DNA from: Chamaelirium japonicum | Lineage: Eukaryota; Streptophyta; Magnoliopsida; Liliales; Melanthiaceae | Length of the DNA: 64,000 bases | Assembly: GCA_947650365.1 (NCBI GenBank) | Contig: CANTAL010000003.1 | Location: forward strand, 868,001 to 932,000 | Reading direction: 5' to 3' | Part shown: positions 26,789 through 38,757 of the stretch, in pieces | Position numbering within the stretch: position 1 is the stretch's first letter | Layout of the letters: each line of letters starts with the position of its first letter | Program-made: the position numbers and the translations under genes | The notes under the pieces: model-generated | What the model was told of the DNA's origin: nothing | What the model saw: the letters and a program-made list of their open reading frames with translations, nothing else | The model's database searches: none

Positions 26789-27755
26789 CAAATGAATTAG
26801 AATGGATCGTACGAATTAATTAGAATGGATTGTGCGAATGAATTAGAATGGATCGTGCGAATGAATTAGAATGGATCGTATGAATGAATAAGAATGTATC
26901 GTACGAATGAATAAGAATAGATCGTAGGAATGAATTAGAATGGATCGTACGAATAAAATAGAATGGTTACATTCGTGCGAATGAATAAGAATGGATCGTA
27001 CGAATGGATTAGAATGGATCGTACGAATGAATTAGAAAGGTTACATTCGTGAGAATGAATTAGAATGGATCGTACGAATGAATTAGAATGGATCATACAA
27101 ATGAATTAGAAAGGTTACATTCGTGAGAATGAATTAGAATGGATCGTACGAATGAATTAGAATGGATCATAGGAATGAATTGGAATGGATCGTACGAACG
27201 AAATTAGAATGGATCGTATAAATGAATTAGAATGGATCGTACGAATGAATTAGAATGGATACATTCGTGCGAATGAATTAGAACGGATCGTACGAATGGA
27301 TTAGAATGGATCGTACGAATGGATTAGAATGGATCGTACGAATGAATTAGAATGGATACATTTGTACGAAGAAATTAGAATGGATTGTATGAATGAATTA
27401 GAATGGATACATTCTTGCGAATAAATTAGAATGGATCATACAAATGAATTAGAAAGGTTACATTCGTGAGAATGAATTAGAATGGATCGTACGAATGAAT
27501 TAGAATGGATCATGCGAATGAATTTGAATGGATCGTACGAATGAATTAGAATGGATCGAACGAATGAATTAGAATGGATACATTCGAGCGAATGAATTAG
27601 AATAGATCGTAGGAATGAATTAGAATGGATCGTACGAATGAATTAGAACGGTTACATTCGTGTGAATGAATTAGAATGGATCGTACGAATGTATTAGAAT
27701 GGATCGTACGAATGGATTAGAATGGATCGTACGAATGAATTAGAGTGGATCGTAC
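26789..27755 (-). repeat. Inverted satellite block
   Basis: Contains a complete reverse HOR-I at 27434-27617 and two earlier GGTTACATTCGTGAG units. The exit GGATCGTACCATTTG is a damaged core palindrome. Confidence 0.88.
27434..27617 (-). repeat. HOR-I word, reverse
   Basis: Complete reverse order with GATCGAACG and GAGCG heads intact. Confidence 0.87.
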
Positions 27756-28929
27756 CATTTGTATGATCCATTCTAATTCATTCGTACGATCTATTCTAAT
27801 CCATTCGTACGATCCATTCTAATTCATTCGCACGATCCATTCTAATTCATTCGTACGATCCATTCTAATTTATTTGCACGAATATACGATCCATTCTAAT
27901 TTATTCGCAAGAATGTATCCATTCTAATTCATTCGTACAATCCATTCTAATTTCTTCGTACAAATGTATCCATTCTAATTCATTCGTACGATCCATTCTA
28001 ATTCATTCGTACGATTCATTCTAATTCATTCGTACGATCCATTCTAATTCATTCGTAAGATCCATTCTAATTCATTCGCACGAATGTATCCATTCTAATT
28101 CATTCGTACGATCCATTCTAATTCATTCGTACGATCTATTCTAATTCATTCGCATGATCCATTCGTACGATCCATTCTAATCTGTTCGTACGATCCATTC
28201 TAATTCATTCATACGATCCATTCTAATTCGTTTGTACGATCTATTCTAATTCGTTCGTACGATCCATTCTAACTCATTCGCACGCACGATCCATTCTAAT
28301 TCATTCCTATGATCCATTCTAATTCATTCGTACGATCCATTCTAATTCATTCGCTCGAATGCATTCATTCTAATTCATTCGTACAATCCATTCTAATTTA
28401 TTCGTACAAATGTATCCATTCTAATTCATTTGTATGATCCATTCTAATTCATTCGTACGATCCATTCTAATCTATTCGTACGATCCATTCTAATCCATTC
28501 GTATGATCCATTCTAATTCATTCGCATGAATATATCCATTCTAATTCATTCGTACGATCCTTTCTAATTCATTTGCATGATCCATTCTAATTCATTCGTA
28601 CGATCCATTCTAATTCATTCGCATGATCCATTCTAATTCATTCGTACGATTCATTCTAATTCATTCGCACGATCCATTCTAATTCATTCGTACGATCCAT
28701 TCTTATTCATTCATATGATCCATTCTAATTCATTCGCACAGTCCATTCTAATACATTCGTACGATCCATTCTAATTCATTCGTATGATCCATTCTAATTC
28801 ATTCGTACGATCCATTCTAATTCATTCTCACGAATGTAACGTTTCTAATTCATTTGTATGTATCCATTCTAATTCATTCGTACGATCCATTCTGATTCAT
28901 GCGCACGATCCATTCTAATTCATTTGTAC
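27756..28929 (+). repeat. Forward satellite block
   Basis: Has a 13-bp unit at 28151-28163 and a partly repeated head near 28273-28287 (CGCACGCACGATCC). It ends on CATTTGTACGAATG. Confidence 0.88.
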
Positions 28930-29555
28930 GAATGAATTAGAATGGATCGTACGAATGGATTAGAATGGATCATATGAATGAATTAGAATGGATCGTACGA
29001 ATGAATTAGAATAGATCCACCGAATGAGTTAGAATGGATCATACGAATGAATTAGAATGGATCATACGAATGAATTAGAATGGATTGTGCGAATGAATTA
29101 GAATGGATCGTATGAATAAATAAGAATGGATCGTACGAATGAATTAGAATGGATCGTGCGAATGAATTAGAATGAATCATACAAATGAATTAGAATGGAT
29201 CGTACGAATGGATTAGAATAGATCGTACGAATGGATTAGAATGGATCGTACGAATGAATTAGAATGGATCATACAAATGAATTAGAAAGGTTACATTTTT
29301 GCGAATTAATTAGAATGGATCGTACGAATGAATTAGAATGGATCGTACGAATGAATTAGAATAGATACATTTGTGCGAATGAATTAGAATGGATCGTGCG
29401 AATGGATCGTGCGAATGAATTAGAATGGATCGTACGAATGAATTAGAACGGATCGTACGAACGAATTAGAATGGATCGTATGAACGAATTAGAATGGATC
29501 ATATGATTAAATTAGAATGGATACATTCGAGCGAATGAATTAGAATGGATCGGAT
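28930..29555 (-). repeat. Inverted satellite block
   Basis: Holds GATCCACCGAATGAG near 29014, the reverse of the GGTGGATCC head, and a reverse HOR-II at 29040-29190. The exit GGATCGGATAATTC is off-core. Confidence 0.87.
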
Positions 29556-29595
29556 AATTCATTCGCATGATCCATTCTAATTCATTCGTATGATA
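29556..29595 (+). repeat. Forward island of two units
   Basis: CGCATGATCC then CGTATGATACATTC, the first example of the recurrent junction also seen at about 33222, 44500, 48428 and 53926. Confidence 0.85.
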
Positions 29596-30101
29596 CATTC
29601 ATGCAACTGAATTAGAATGGATTGTACGAATGAATTAGAATTGATCATACGAATGAATTAGAATGGATCGTACGAATGAATTAGAATGGATCGTGCGAAT
29701 GAATTAGAATGGATCGTACGAATGAATTAGAATGGATCGTGCGAATGAATTAGAATGGATCGTACGAATGAATTAGAATGGATACATTTGTGCGAATGAG
29801 TTAGAATGGATCATACGAATGAATTAGAATGGATCGTACGAATGAATTAGAATGGATCATACGAATGAATTAGAATGGATCGTGCGAATGAATTAGAATG
29901 GATTGTACGAATGAATTAGAATGGATACATTTGAGCGAATGAATTAGAATAGATCGTAGGAATGAATTTGAATGGATCATACGAATGAATTAGAATGGAT
30001 CATGCAAATGAATTCGAATGGATTATACGAATGAATTAGAATGGATATATTCGTGCGAATTAATTAGAATGGATCGGATGAATGAATTAGAATGGATTGT
30101 A
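29596..30101 (-). repeat. Inverted satellite block
   Basis: Starts ATTCATGCAACTG and ends GGATTGTACGATTC, which leads straight into a HOR-II word, as at 541 and 61623. Confidence 0.87.
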
Positions 30102-33100
30102 CGATTCATTCTAATTCAATCGTACGATCCATTCTAATGCTTTCGTATGATTCATTCTAATTCATTCACAAGATCCATTCTAATTCATTCGCTCGAATGT
30201 ATCCATTCAAATTCATTCGTACGATCCATTCTAATACATTCGCACGATCCATTATAATTCATTCGTATGATCCATTCGAATTCATTCCTACGATCTATTC
30301 TAATTCATTCACTTGAATGTATCTATTCTAATTCATTTGCACAATCCATTCTAATTCATTCGCACGATCCATTCTAATTCATTCGTATGATCCATTCTAA
30401 TTCATTCGTACGATCCATTCTAATTCATTTGTATGATCCATTCTAACTCATTCGCACAAATGTATCCATTCCAATTAATTCGTATGATCCATTCTAATTC
30501 ATTCGTATGAGCTATTCTAATTCATTCGTACGATCCATTCTAATTCATTCATACGATCCATTGTAATTCATTCGTAAGATCCATTCTAATTCATTTGTAC
30601 GATCCATTCTAATTCATTCATACGATCCATTCTAATTCATTCGTACGATCCATTCTAATTCAGTCGCACGATCCATTCTAAGTCATTCGTACGATCCATT
30701 CTAATTCATTTGCACGATCCATTCTAATTCATTCCTATGATCCATTCTAATTCATTCGTACGATCCATTCTAATTCATTCGCTCGAATGTATCCATTGTA
30801 ATTCATTCGTACGATCCATTCTAATTCGTTCATACGATCCATTCTAATTCAATCTCACGAATGTAACCTTTCTAATTCATTTGTATGATCCATTCTAATT
30901 CATTCGTACGATCCATTCTAATCCATTCGTACGATCCATTCTAATCCATTCGTACGATCCATTCTAATTCATTCTCATAAATATAACCTTTCTAATTTAT
31001 TTGTACGATCTATTCTAATTCATTTGTACGATCCATTCTAATCCATCCGTACGATCCATTCTAATCCATTCGTACGATCCATTCTAATTCATTCGCACGA
31101 ATGTAACCATTCTAATTCTAATCCATCCATACGATCCATTCTAATCCATCCGTACGATCCATTCTAATCCATTCGTACGATCCATTCTAATTCATTCGTA
31201 CAATCCATTCTAATTTATTCGTACAAATGTATCCATTCTAATTCATTCATACAAATGTATCCATTCTAATTCATTCATACAAATGTATCCATTCTAATTC
31301 ATTCGTATGATCCATTCTAATTCATTCTCACAAATGTAACCTTTCTAATTCATTTGTACGATCCATTCTAATTCATTCGTACGATCCATTCTAATCCATT
31401 CGTACGATCCATTCAAATCCATTCGTACGATCCATTCCAATTCATACGCACGAATGTAACCATTCTAATTCATTCGTACGATTCATTCTAATTCATTCGT
31501 ACGATCCATTCTAATGCATTCGTACGATTCATTCTAATTCATTCGCACGATCCATTCTAATTCATTCGTACGATCCATTCTTATTCATTCATATGATCCA
31601 TTCTAATTCATTCGCACGATCCATTCTAATTCATTCGTACGATCCATTCTAATTCATTCGTATGATCCATTCTAATTCATTCGCACGAATCTATCCATTC
31701 TAATTCATTTGCACGATCCATTCTAATTCATTCCTATGATCCATTCTAATTCATTCGTACGATCCATTCTAATTCATTCGCTCGAATGTATCCATTCTAA
31801 TTCATTCGTACGATCCATTCTAATTCATTCGTATGATCTATTCTAATTCATTCTCATGAATGTAACCTTTCTAATTCATTTGTATGATCCATTCTAATTC
31901 ATTCGTACGATCCATTCTAATCCATTCGTACGATCCATTCTAATTCATTCGCACGATCCATTCTAATTCTTTCATATGATCCATTCTAATTCATTCGCAC
32001 GAATGTATCCATTCTTGTTCATTCGTACGCTCCATTCTTATTCATTCGTACGCTCCATTCTTATTCATCGCACAAATGTATCGATTCTAATTCATTCGTA
32101 CGATCCATTCTAATTCATTCGCACGATCGATTCTAATTCATTCGTATGATCCATTCTAATTCATTCGGACGATCCATTCTAATTCTTTCGTACGATCCAT
32201 TCTAATTCATTCGCACGATCTATTCTAATTCATTCGTATAATCCATTCTAATTCATTCGTACGATCCATTCTAATTCATTCGCACTATCCATTCTAATTC
32301 ATTCGTACGATCCATTCTAATTCATTCGCACGATCCATTCTAATTCATTCGCACGATCCATTCTAATTCATTCGTACGATCCATTCTAATTCATTCTCAC
32401 GAATGTAACCTTTCTAATTCATTTGTATGATCTATTCTAATTCATTCGTACGATCCATTCTAATCCATTCGTACGATAGATATTCTAATTCTTTCGTACG
32501 ATCCATTCTAATTCATTCGCTCGAATGTATCCATTCTAATTCATTCGTACGATCCATTCTAATTCATTCCTACGATCCATTCTAATTCATTCGCACGAAT
32601 GTATCCATTCTAATTCATTTGCACGATCCAATCTAATTCATTCGCATGATTCATTCTAATTCATTCGCACGAATGTATCCATTCTAATTCATTCGCACGA
32701 ATATATCCATTCTAATTCATTCGTACGATCTATTCTAATTCATTCGTACGATCCATTCTAATTCATTCGCACGATCCATTCTAATTCATTCGTACGATCC
32801 ATTCTAATTCATTCGTACGATCCATTCTAATTCATTCTCACGAATGTAACCTTTCTAATTCATTCCTATGATCTATTCTAATTCATTCGTACGATTCATT
32901 CTAATTCATTCGTACGATCCATTCTTATTCATTCATATGATCCTTTCTAATTCATTCGCACAATCCATTCTAATTCATTCGTACGATCCATTGTAATTCA
33001 TTCGTACGATCCATTCTAATTCATTCACACTATCCATTCAAATTCATTCGCATGAATATATCTATTCTAATTCATTCGTATGATCCATTCTAATTTATTC

Positions 33101-33228
33101 GCATGATCTATTCTAATTCATTCATACGATCCATTCTAATTCATTTGTGCAATCCATTCTAATTCATTCGTACGATCCATTTTAATTCATTCGCATGATC
33201 CATTCTAATTCATTCGTATGATACATTC
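30102..33228 (+). repeat. Forward satellite block, 3.1 kb
   Basis: HOR-II lies at 30102-30185 and again at 31478-31600. Three consecutive CATACAAATGTATCC 28-mers lie near 31218-31300, a local expansion. A fused head (GTACGATAGATATTC) is near 32470-32484. Confidence 0.9.
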
Positions 33229-34050
33229 GTGCGAATGAATTAGAATGGATCGTACGAATGAATTAGAATGGATCGTACGAATGAATTAGAATAGATCGTG
33301 CGAATAAATTAGAATGGATCATACGAATGAATTAGAATAGATATATTCATGCGAATGAATTAGAATGAATAGTGCGAATGAATTAGAATGGATCATACGA
33401 ATGAATTAGAATGGATCGTACGAATGAATTAGAATAGATTGTGCGAATGAATTAGAATGGATCGTATGAATGAATAAGAATGGATCGTACGAATGAATTA
33501 GAATGGATCGTGCGAATGAATTAGAATGAATCGTACGAATGCATTAGAATGGATCGTACGAATGAATTAGAATAGCTCATACGAATGAATTAGAATGAAT
33601 CGTTCGAATGAATTAGAATGGTTACATTCGTACGAATGAATTAGAATGGATCGTACAAATGAATTAGAATGGATCGTACGAATGAGTTAGAATGGATCGT
33701 GCGAATGAATTAGAATGGATCGTACGAATGAATTAGAATGGATCCATCGAATGAGTTAGAATGGATCATACGAATGAATTAGAATGGATCGTACGAATGA
33801 ATTAGAATGGATTGTGCGAATGAATTAGAATGGATCGTATGAATGAATAAGAATGGATCGTACGAATGAATTAGAATGGATCATGCGAATGAATTAGAAT
33901 GAATCGTACGAATGCATTAGAATGGATACATTCGTGCGAATGAATTAGAATGGATCGTACGAATGAATTAGAATGGATCGTGCGAATGAATTAGAGTGGA
34001 TCGTACGAATGAATTAGAATAGATCGTAAGAAAAAATTCGAATGGATCGT
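33229..34050 (-). repeat. Inverted satellite block
   Basis: Two reverse HOR-II words (33430-33560 and 33800-33920). The right part is duplicated at 37.5-37.9 kb. Near 34029-34040 is a degraded A-run (GTAAGAAAAAATTCG). The exit GGATCGTTCTAATTC recurs at 37934. Confidence 0.88.
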
Positions 34051-34160
34051 TCTAATTCATTCCTACGATCCATTCTAATTCATTCGCACGAATGTATCCA
34101 TTCTAATTCATTTGCACGATCCATTCTAATTCATTCCTATTTGTACGATCCATTCTAATT
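33640..34160 (+). repeat. Duplication offset by about 3.84 kb, copy 1
   Basis: Shares the GATCCATCGAATGAG unit, the HOR-II word and the exit GGATCGTTCTAATTC with 37480-38060. Confidence 0.83.
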
Positions 34161-34266
34161 CATTTGTACGATCCATTCTAATTCATTCGTACGATCTATT
34201 CTAATTCATTCGTACGATCCATTCTAATTCATTCACTTGAATGTATCCATTCTAATTCATTCGTAC
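34051..34266 (+). repeat. Forward satellite block
   Basis: Nine or so units. The CCTATTTGTACG head at about 34136-34147 is a fused unit. The block ends on the exact palindrome CATTCGTACGAATG. Confidence 0.86.
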
Positions 34267-34289
34267 GAATGAATTAGAATGGATCGTAT
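34267..34289 (-). repeat. Single inverted unit
   Basis: Enters by CATTCGTACGAATG and leaves by GGATCGTATGATTC. Exactly one unit is flipped; a second copy is about 96 bp downstream. Confidence 0.87.
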
Positions 34290-34362
34290 GATTCATTTTA
34301 ATTCATTCGCACGATCCATTCTAATTCATTCACTCGAATGTATCCATTCTAATTCATTCGTA
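34290..34362 (+). repeat. Three forward units between single flipped units
   Basis: Head CGCACGATCC and 28-mer CACTCGAATGTATCC, the same pattern as just upstream, so the flip and its neighbours look tandemly duplicated. Confidence 0.85.
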
Positions 34363-34387
34363 CGAATGAATTAGAATGGATCGTATG
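34363..34387 (-). repeat. Single inverted unit, second copy
   Basis: Same two junction sequences as the unit at 34267-34289. Confidence 0.87.
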
Positions 34388-34478
34388 ATTCATTCTAATT
34401 CATTCGTACGATCCATTCAAATTCACTCGTACGATCCATTCTAATTCATTCGCACGATCCGTTCTAATTCATTCGTAC
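34388..34478 (+). repeat. Forward island
   Basis: Four units, ending in CATTCGTACGAATG. Confidence 0.85.
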
Positions 34479-34676
34479 GAATGAATTAGAATGGATCATA
34501 CGAATGAATTAGAATAGATCGTGCAAATGAATTAGAATGGATCGTATGAATGAATTAGAATGGATCGTACGAATAAATTAGAATGGATCGTACGAATGAA
34601 TTAGAATGGATCGTATGAATGAATAAGAATGGTTACATTCGTGCGAATGAATTAGAATGGATCGTAGGAATGAATT
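34479..34676 (-). repeat. Inverted satellite block
   Basis: About eight units. The exit GAATGAATTAATTCATTC is an 18-bp perfect palindrome centred in the tail. Confidence 0.88.
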
Positions 34677-36073
34677 AATTCATTCGCACGATCCATTCTA
34701 ATTCATTCGCACGATCCATTTTAATTCATTCGTATGATCCATTCTAATTCATTCCTACGATCTATTCTAATTCATTCGCTCAAATGTTCCCATTCTAATT
34801 CATTTGTACGAACCATTCTTATTCATTCATACGATCCATTCTAATTCATTCGCAGGATCCATTCTAATTCATTCGTATGATCCATTCTAATTCATTCCTA
34901 CGATCTATTCTAATTCATTCGCTCGAATCTATCGATTCTAATTCATTCGTACGATCCATTCTAATCCATCCGTACGATCCATTCTAATTCATTCGCACGA
35001 ATGTATCCATTCTAATTCATTCGTACGATCCATTCTTATTCATTCGTATGATCCATTCAAATTCATTCCCATGATCCATTCTAATTCATTCGTACGATCC
35101 ATTATAATTCATTCATACGATCTATTCTAATTCATTCGCACGAATGTATCCATTCTAATTCATTCGTACGATCCATTCTAATTCGTTCATACGATCCATT
35201 CTAATTCGTTCGTACGATCCATTCTAATTCATTCTTACAATCAATTCTAATTCATTCGTACGATTCATTCTAATTCATTCGCACGATCCATTCTAATTCA
35301 TTTGTACGATCCATTCTAATTCATTCGCACGAATGTATCCATTCTAATGCATTCTTACGATTCATTCTAATTCATTCGCATGATCCATTCTAATTCATTC
35401 GTACGTCATACGATCATTCTAATTCATTCTCACAAATGTAACCTTTCTAATCCATTTGTATGATCCATTCTAATCCATTCGTACGATCCATTCTAATTCA
35501 TTCGCACAATCCATTCTAATTCATTCGTACGATCCATTTTAATTCATTCGTACGATACATTCTAATTCATTCCTACGATCCATTCTAATTCATTCGCACG
35601 AATGTATCCATTCTAATTTATTCGTACGATCCATTCTAATTCATTCCTATGATCCATTCTAATTCATTCGCACGAATGTATCCATTCTAATTCATTTGCA
35701 CGATCCATTTTAATTCATTCCTACGATCTATTCTAATTCATTCGCTCGTATGTATCCATTCTAATTCATTCATAGGATCCATTCTTATTCATTCGTACTA
35801 TCCATTCAAATTCATTCACATGATCCATTCTAATTCATTCGTACGATCCATTCTAATTCATTCGTACGATCCATTCTAATTCATTCGTACGATCCATTCT
35901 AATTCATTCGCACGATCTATTCTAATTCATTCGTATGATCCATTCAAATTCATTCACACGATCCATTCTAATTCATTCGCACGAATGTATCCATTCTAAT
36001 TCATTTGCACGATCCATTCTAATTTATTCCTATGATCCATTCTAATTCATTCATATGATCCATTCTAATTCAT
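34677..36073 (+). repeat. Forward satellite block
   Basis: Contains the 35015-35480 partner of the 17.5-kb segment, including the fused head CGTACGTCATACG at 35400. It ends at CTAATTCATTAGAATGG, a switch in the tail. Confidence 0.89.
35015..35480 (+). repeat. Duplication offset by 17.55 kb, copy 2
   Basis: The offset is 17553 at two checked points. The fused head here reads CGTACGTCATACG (35400). Confidence 0.82.
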
Positions 36074-36450
36074 TAGAATGGATATATTCGAGCGAATGAA
36101 TTAGAATAGATCATAGGAATGAATTAGAATGGATCATACGAATGAATTAGAATGGATCGTACGAACGAATTAGAATGGATAGTACGAATGAATTAGAATG
36201 GATACATTCGTACGAAAATTTAGAATGGATACATTCGTGCGAATGAATTAGAATGGATCATACAAATGAATTAGACTGGATCAATTAGAATGGATCCACG
36301 GAATGAGTTAGAATGGATCATACGAATGAATTAGAATGGATCCACCGAATGAGTTAGAATGGATCATACGAATGAATTAGAATGGTTACATTCGTGCGAA
36401 TGAATTAGAATAGATCGTACGAATGAATTAGAATGGATCGTAGGAATGAA
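36074..36450 (-). repeat. Inverted satellite block
   Basis: Two GATCCAC-type heads (about 36291 and 36340) and a truncated unit near 36276 (GGATCAATTAG). The exit is GGAATGAATCCATTC. Confidence 0.86.
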
Positions 36451-37470
36451 TCCATTCTAATTCATTCGTACGATCCATTCTAATTCATTCATACGATCCA
36501 TTCTAATTCATTCGTATGATCCATTCTAACTCATTCGGTGGATCTATTCTAATTCATTCGTATGATCCATTCTAACTCATTCGGTGGATCCATTCTAATT
36601 CATTCGTACGATCCATATTAATTTATTTGCACGAATATACGATCCATTCTATGATCGTACGATCCATTCTAATTCATTCGCACTATCCATTCTAATTCAT
36701 TCGTACGATCCATTCTAATTCATTCGTACGATCCATTCTAATTCATTCGTACAAATGTATCCATTCTAATTCATTCGTACGATCCATTCTAATTCATTCG
36801 TAAAAATGTATCCATTCTAATTCATTTGTACGATCCATTCTAATTCATTCATACGATCTATTCTAATTCATTCGCACGAATGTATCCATTCTAACTCATT
36901 CGCACAATCCATTCTAATTCATTCGTACGATCAATTCTAATTCATTCGTATGATCCATTCTAACTCATTCGGTGGATCCTTTCTAATTCATTCGTACGAT
37001 CCATTCTAATTCATTCGCACGATCCATTCTAATTCATTCCTACGATCCATTCTAATTCATTCGTACGATCCATTGTAATTCATTCATACAATCTATTCAG
37101 ATTCATTCGCACAAATATATCCATTAAAAGTCATTCGTACGATCCATTCTAATTAATTCGCACGATCCATTCTAATTCAGTCATATGAATGAATCCATTT
37201 TAATTCATTCGTACGATTCATTCTAATTCATTCATACGATCTAATTCATTCGTACGATCCATTCTAATTTATTCGTACAATCGATTCTAATTCATTCGCA
37301 CGATCCATTCATTCTAATTCATTCGCACGAATGTATCCATTCTAATTCATTCGTACGATCGATTCTAATTCATTCGCACTATCCATTCTAATTCATTCGT
37401 ACGATCCATTCTAATTCATTCGTACGATCTATTCTAATTCATTCGTACGATCCATTCAAATTCATTCGTA
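36451..37470 (+). repeat. Forward satellite block
   Basis: Three GGTGGATC heads (near 36538, 36582 and 36971) and HOR-IV at 37060-37260. Around 36622-36660 units are broken (CGAATATACGATCC, CTATGATCG). It ends on CATTCGTACGAATG. Confidence 0.88.
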
Positions 37471-37940
37471 CGAATGAATTAGAATGGATCGTACAAATGA
37501 ATTAGAATGAATCGTACGAATGAGTTAGAATGGATCGTGCGAATGAATTAGAATGGATCGTACGAATGAATTAGAATGGATCCACCGAATGAGTTAGAAT
37601 GGATCATACGAATGAATTAGAATTGATCTTACGAATGAATTAGAATGGATTATGCGAATGAATTAGAATGGATCGTATGAATGAATAAGAATGGATCGTA
37701 CAAATGAATTAGAATGGATCGTGCGAATGAATTAGAATGAATCGTACGAATGTATTAGAATGGATACATTCGTGCGAATGAATTAGAATGGATCGTACGA
37801 ATGAATTAGAACGGATCGTGCGAATGAATTAGAATGGATACATTCGAGAGAATGAATTAGAATGGATCGTACGAATGAAATAGAATGGATCGTACGAATG
37901 AATTAGAATGGATCGTACGAATAAATTAGAATGGATCGTT
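37471..37940 (-). repeat. Inverted satellite block
   Basis: Second copy of 33640-34050. It carries GATCCACCGAATGAG and a reverse HOR-II, has 51 bp more than its partner, and has the same exit GGATCGTTCTAATTC. Confidence 0.88.
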
Positions 37941-38060
37941 CTAATTCATTCCTACGTCCATTCTAATTCATTCGCACGAATGTATCCATTCTAATTCATT
38001 TGCATGATCCATTCTAATTCATTCCTATGATCCATTCTAATTCATTCGTACAATCCATTC
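37480..38060 (+). repeat. Duplication offset by about 3.84 kb, copy 2
   Basis: The offset goes from 3838 to 3889, a 51-bp gain equal to one 28-mer plus one 23-mer (about 37839-37889). Confidence 0.83.
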
Positions 38061-38638
38061 TAATTCATTCGCTCGAATGTATCCATTCTAATTCATTCGT
38101 ACGATTCATTCTAATTTATTTGCACGATCCATTCTAATTCATTCGTACGATCCATTCTTATTCATTCATACGATCCATTCTAATTCATTTGTACGATCCA
38201 TTCTAATCCATTCGTACGATCCATTCTAATTCATTCGCACGAATGTAACCATTCTAATTCATTCGTACGATCCATTCTAATTCATTCCTATGATCCATTC
38301 TAATTCATTCGCACGAATGTATCCATTCTAATTCATTTGCATGATCCATTCTAATTCTTTTCTATGATCCGTACTATCTAATTCATTCGTACGATCCATT
38401 CTAATTCATTCGTACGCATTCTAATTCATTCGCACGATCCATTCTAATTCATTCGCACAACTGTATCCATTCTAATTCATACGTACAATCCATTCTAATT
38501 TATTCGCATGATCCATTCTAATTCATTCGTACGATCCATTCTAATTCATTTGTACGATCCATTCTAATTCTTTCGCACGAATGTATCCATTCTAATTTAT
38601 TCATACGATCCATTCTAATTTATTCTCACGAATGTATC
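37941..38638 (+). repeat. Forward satellite block
   Basis: Continues the homology with 34051 onward for ~120 bp. Damaged heads lie at about 38369-38376 and 38413-38420 (GTACTATC, GTACGCATTC). It ends in GAATGTATCATACG. Confidence 0.87.
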
Positions 38639-38757
38639 ATACGAATGAATTAGAATGGATCATACGAACGAATTAGAATGAATCGTGCGAATGAATTAGA
38701 ATGGATCGTACGAATGAATTAGAATGGATCGTGCGAATGAATTAGAATGGATCGCAT
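38639..38757 (-). repeat. Inverted island of five units
   Basis: Entered through the recurrent GTATCATACG junction, left at GGATCGCATGATCC, a core palindrome with one mismatch. Confidence 0.86.
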
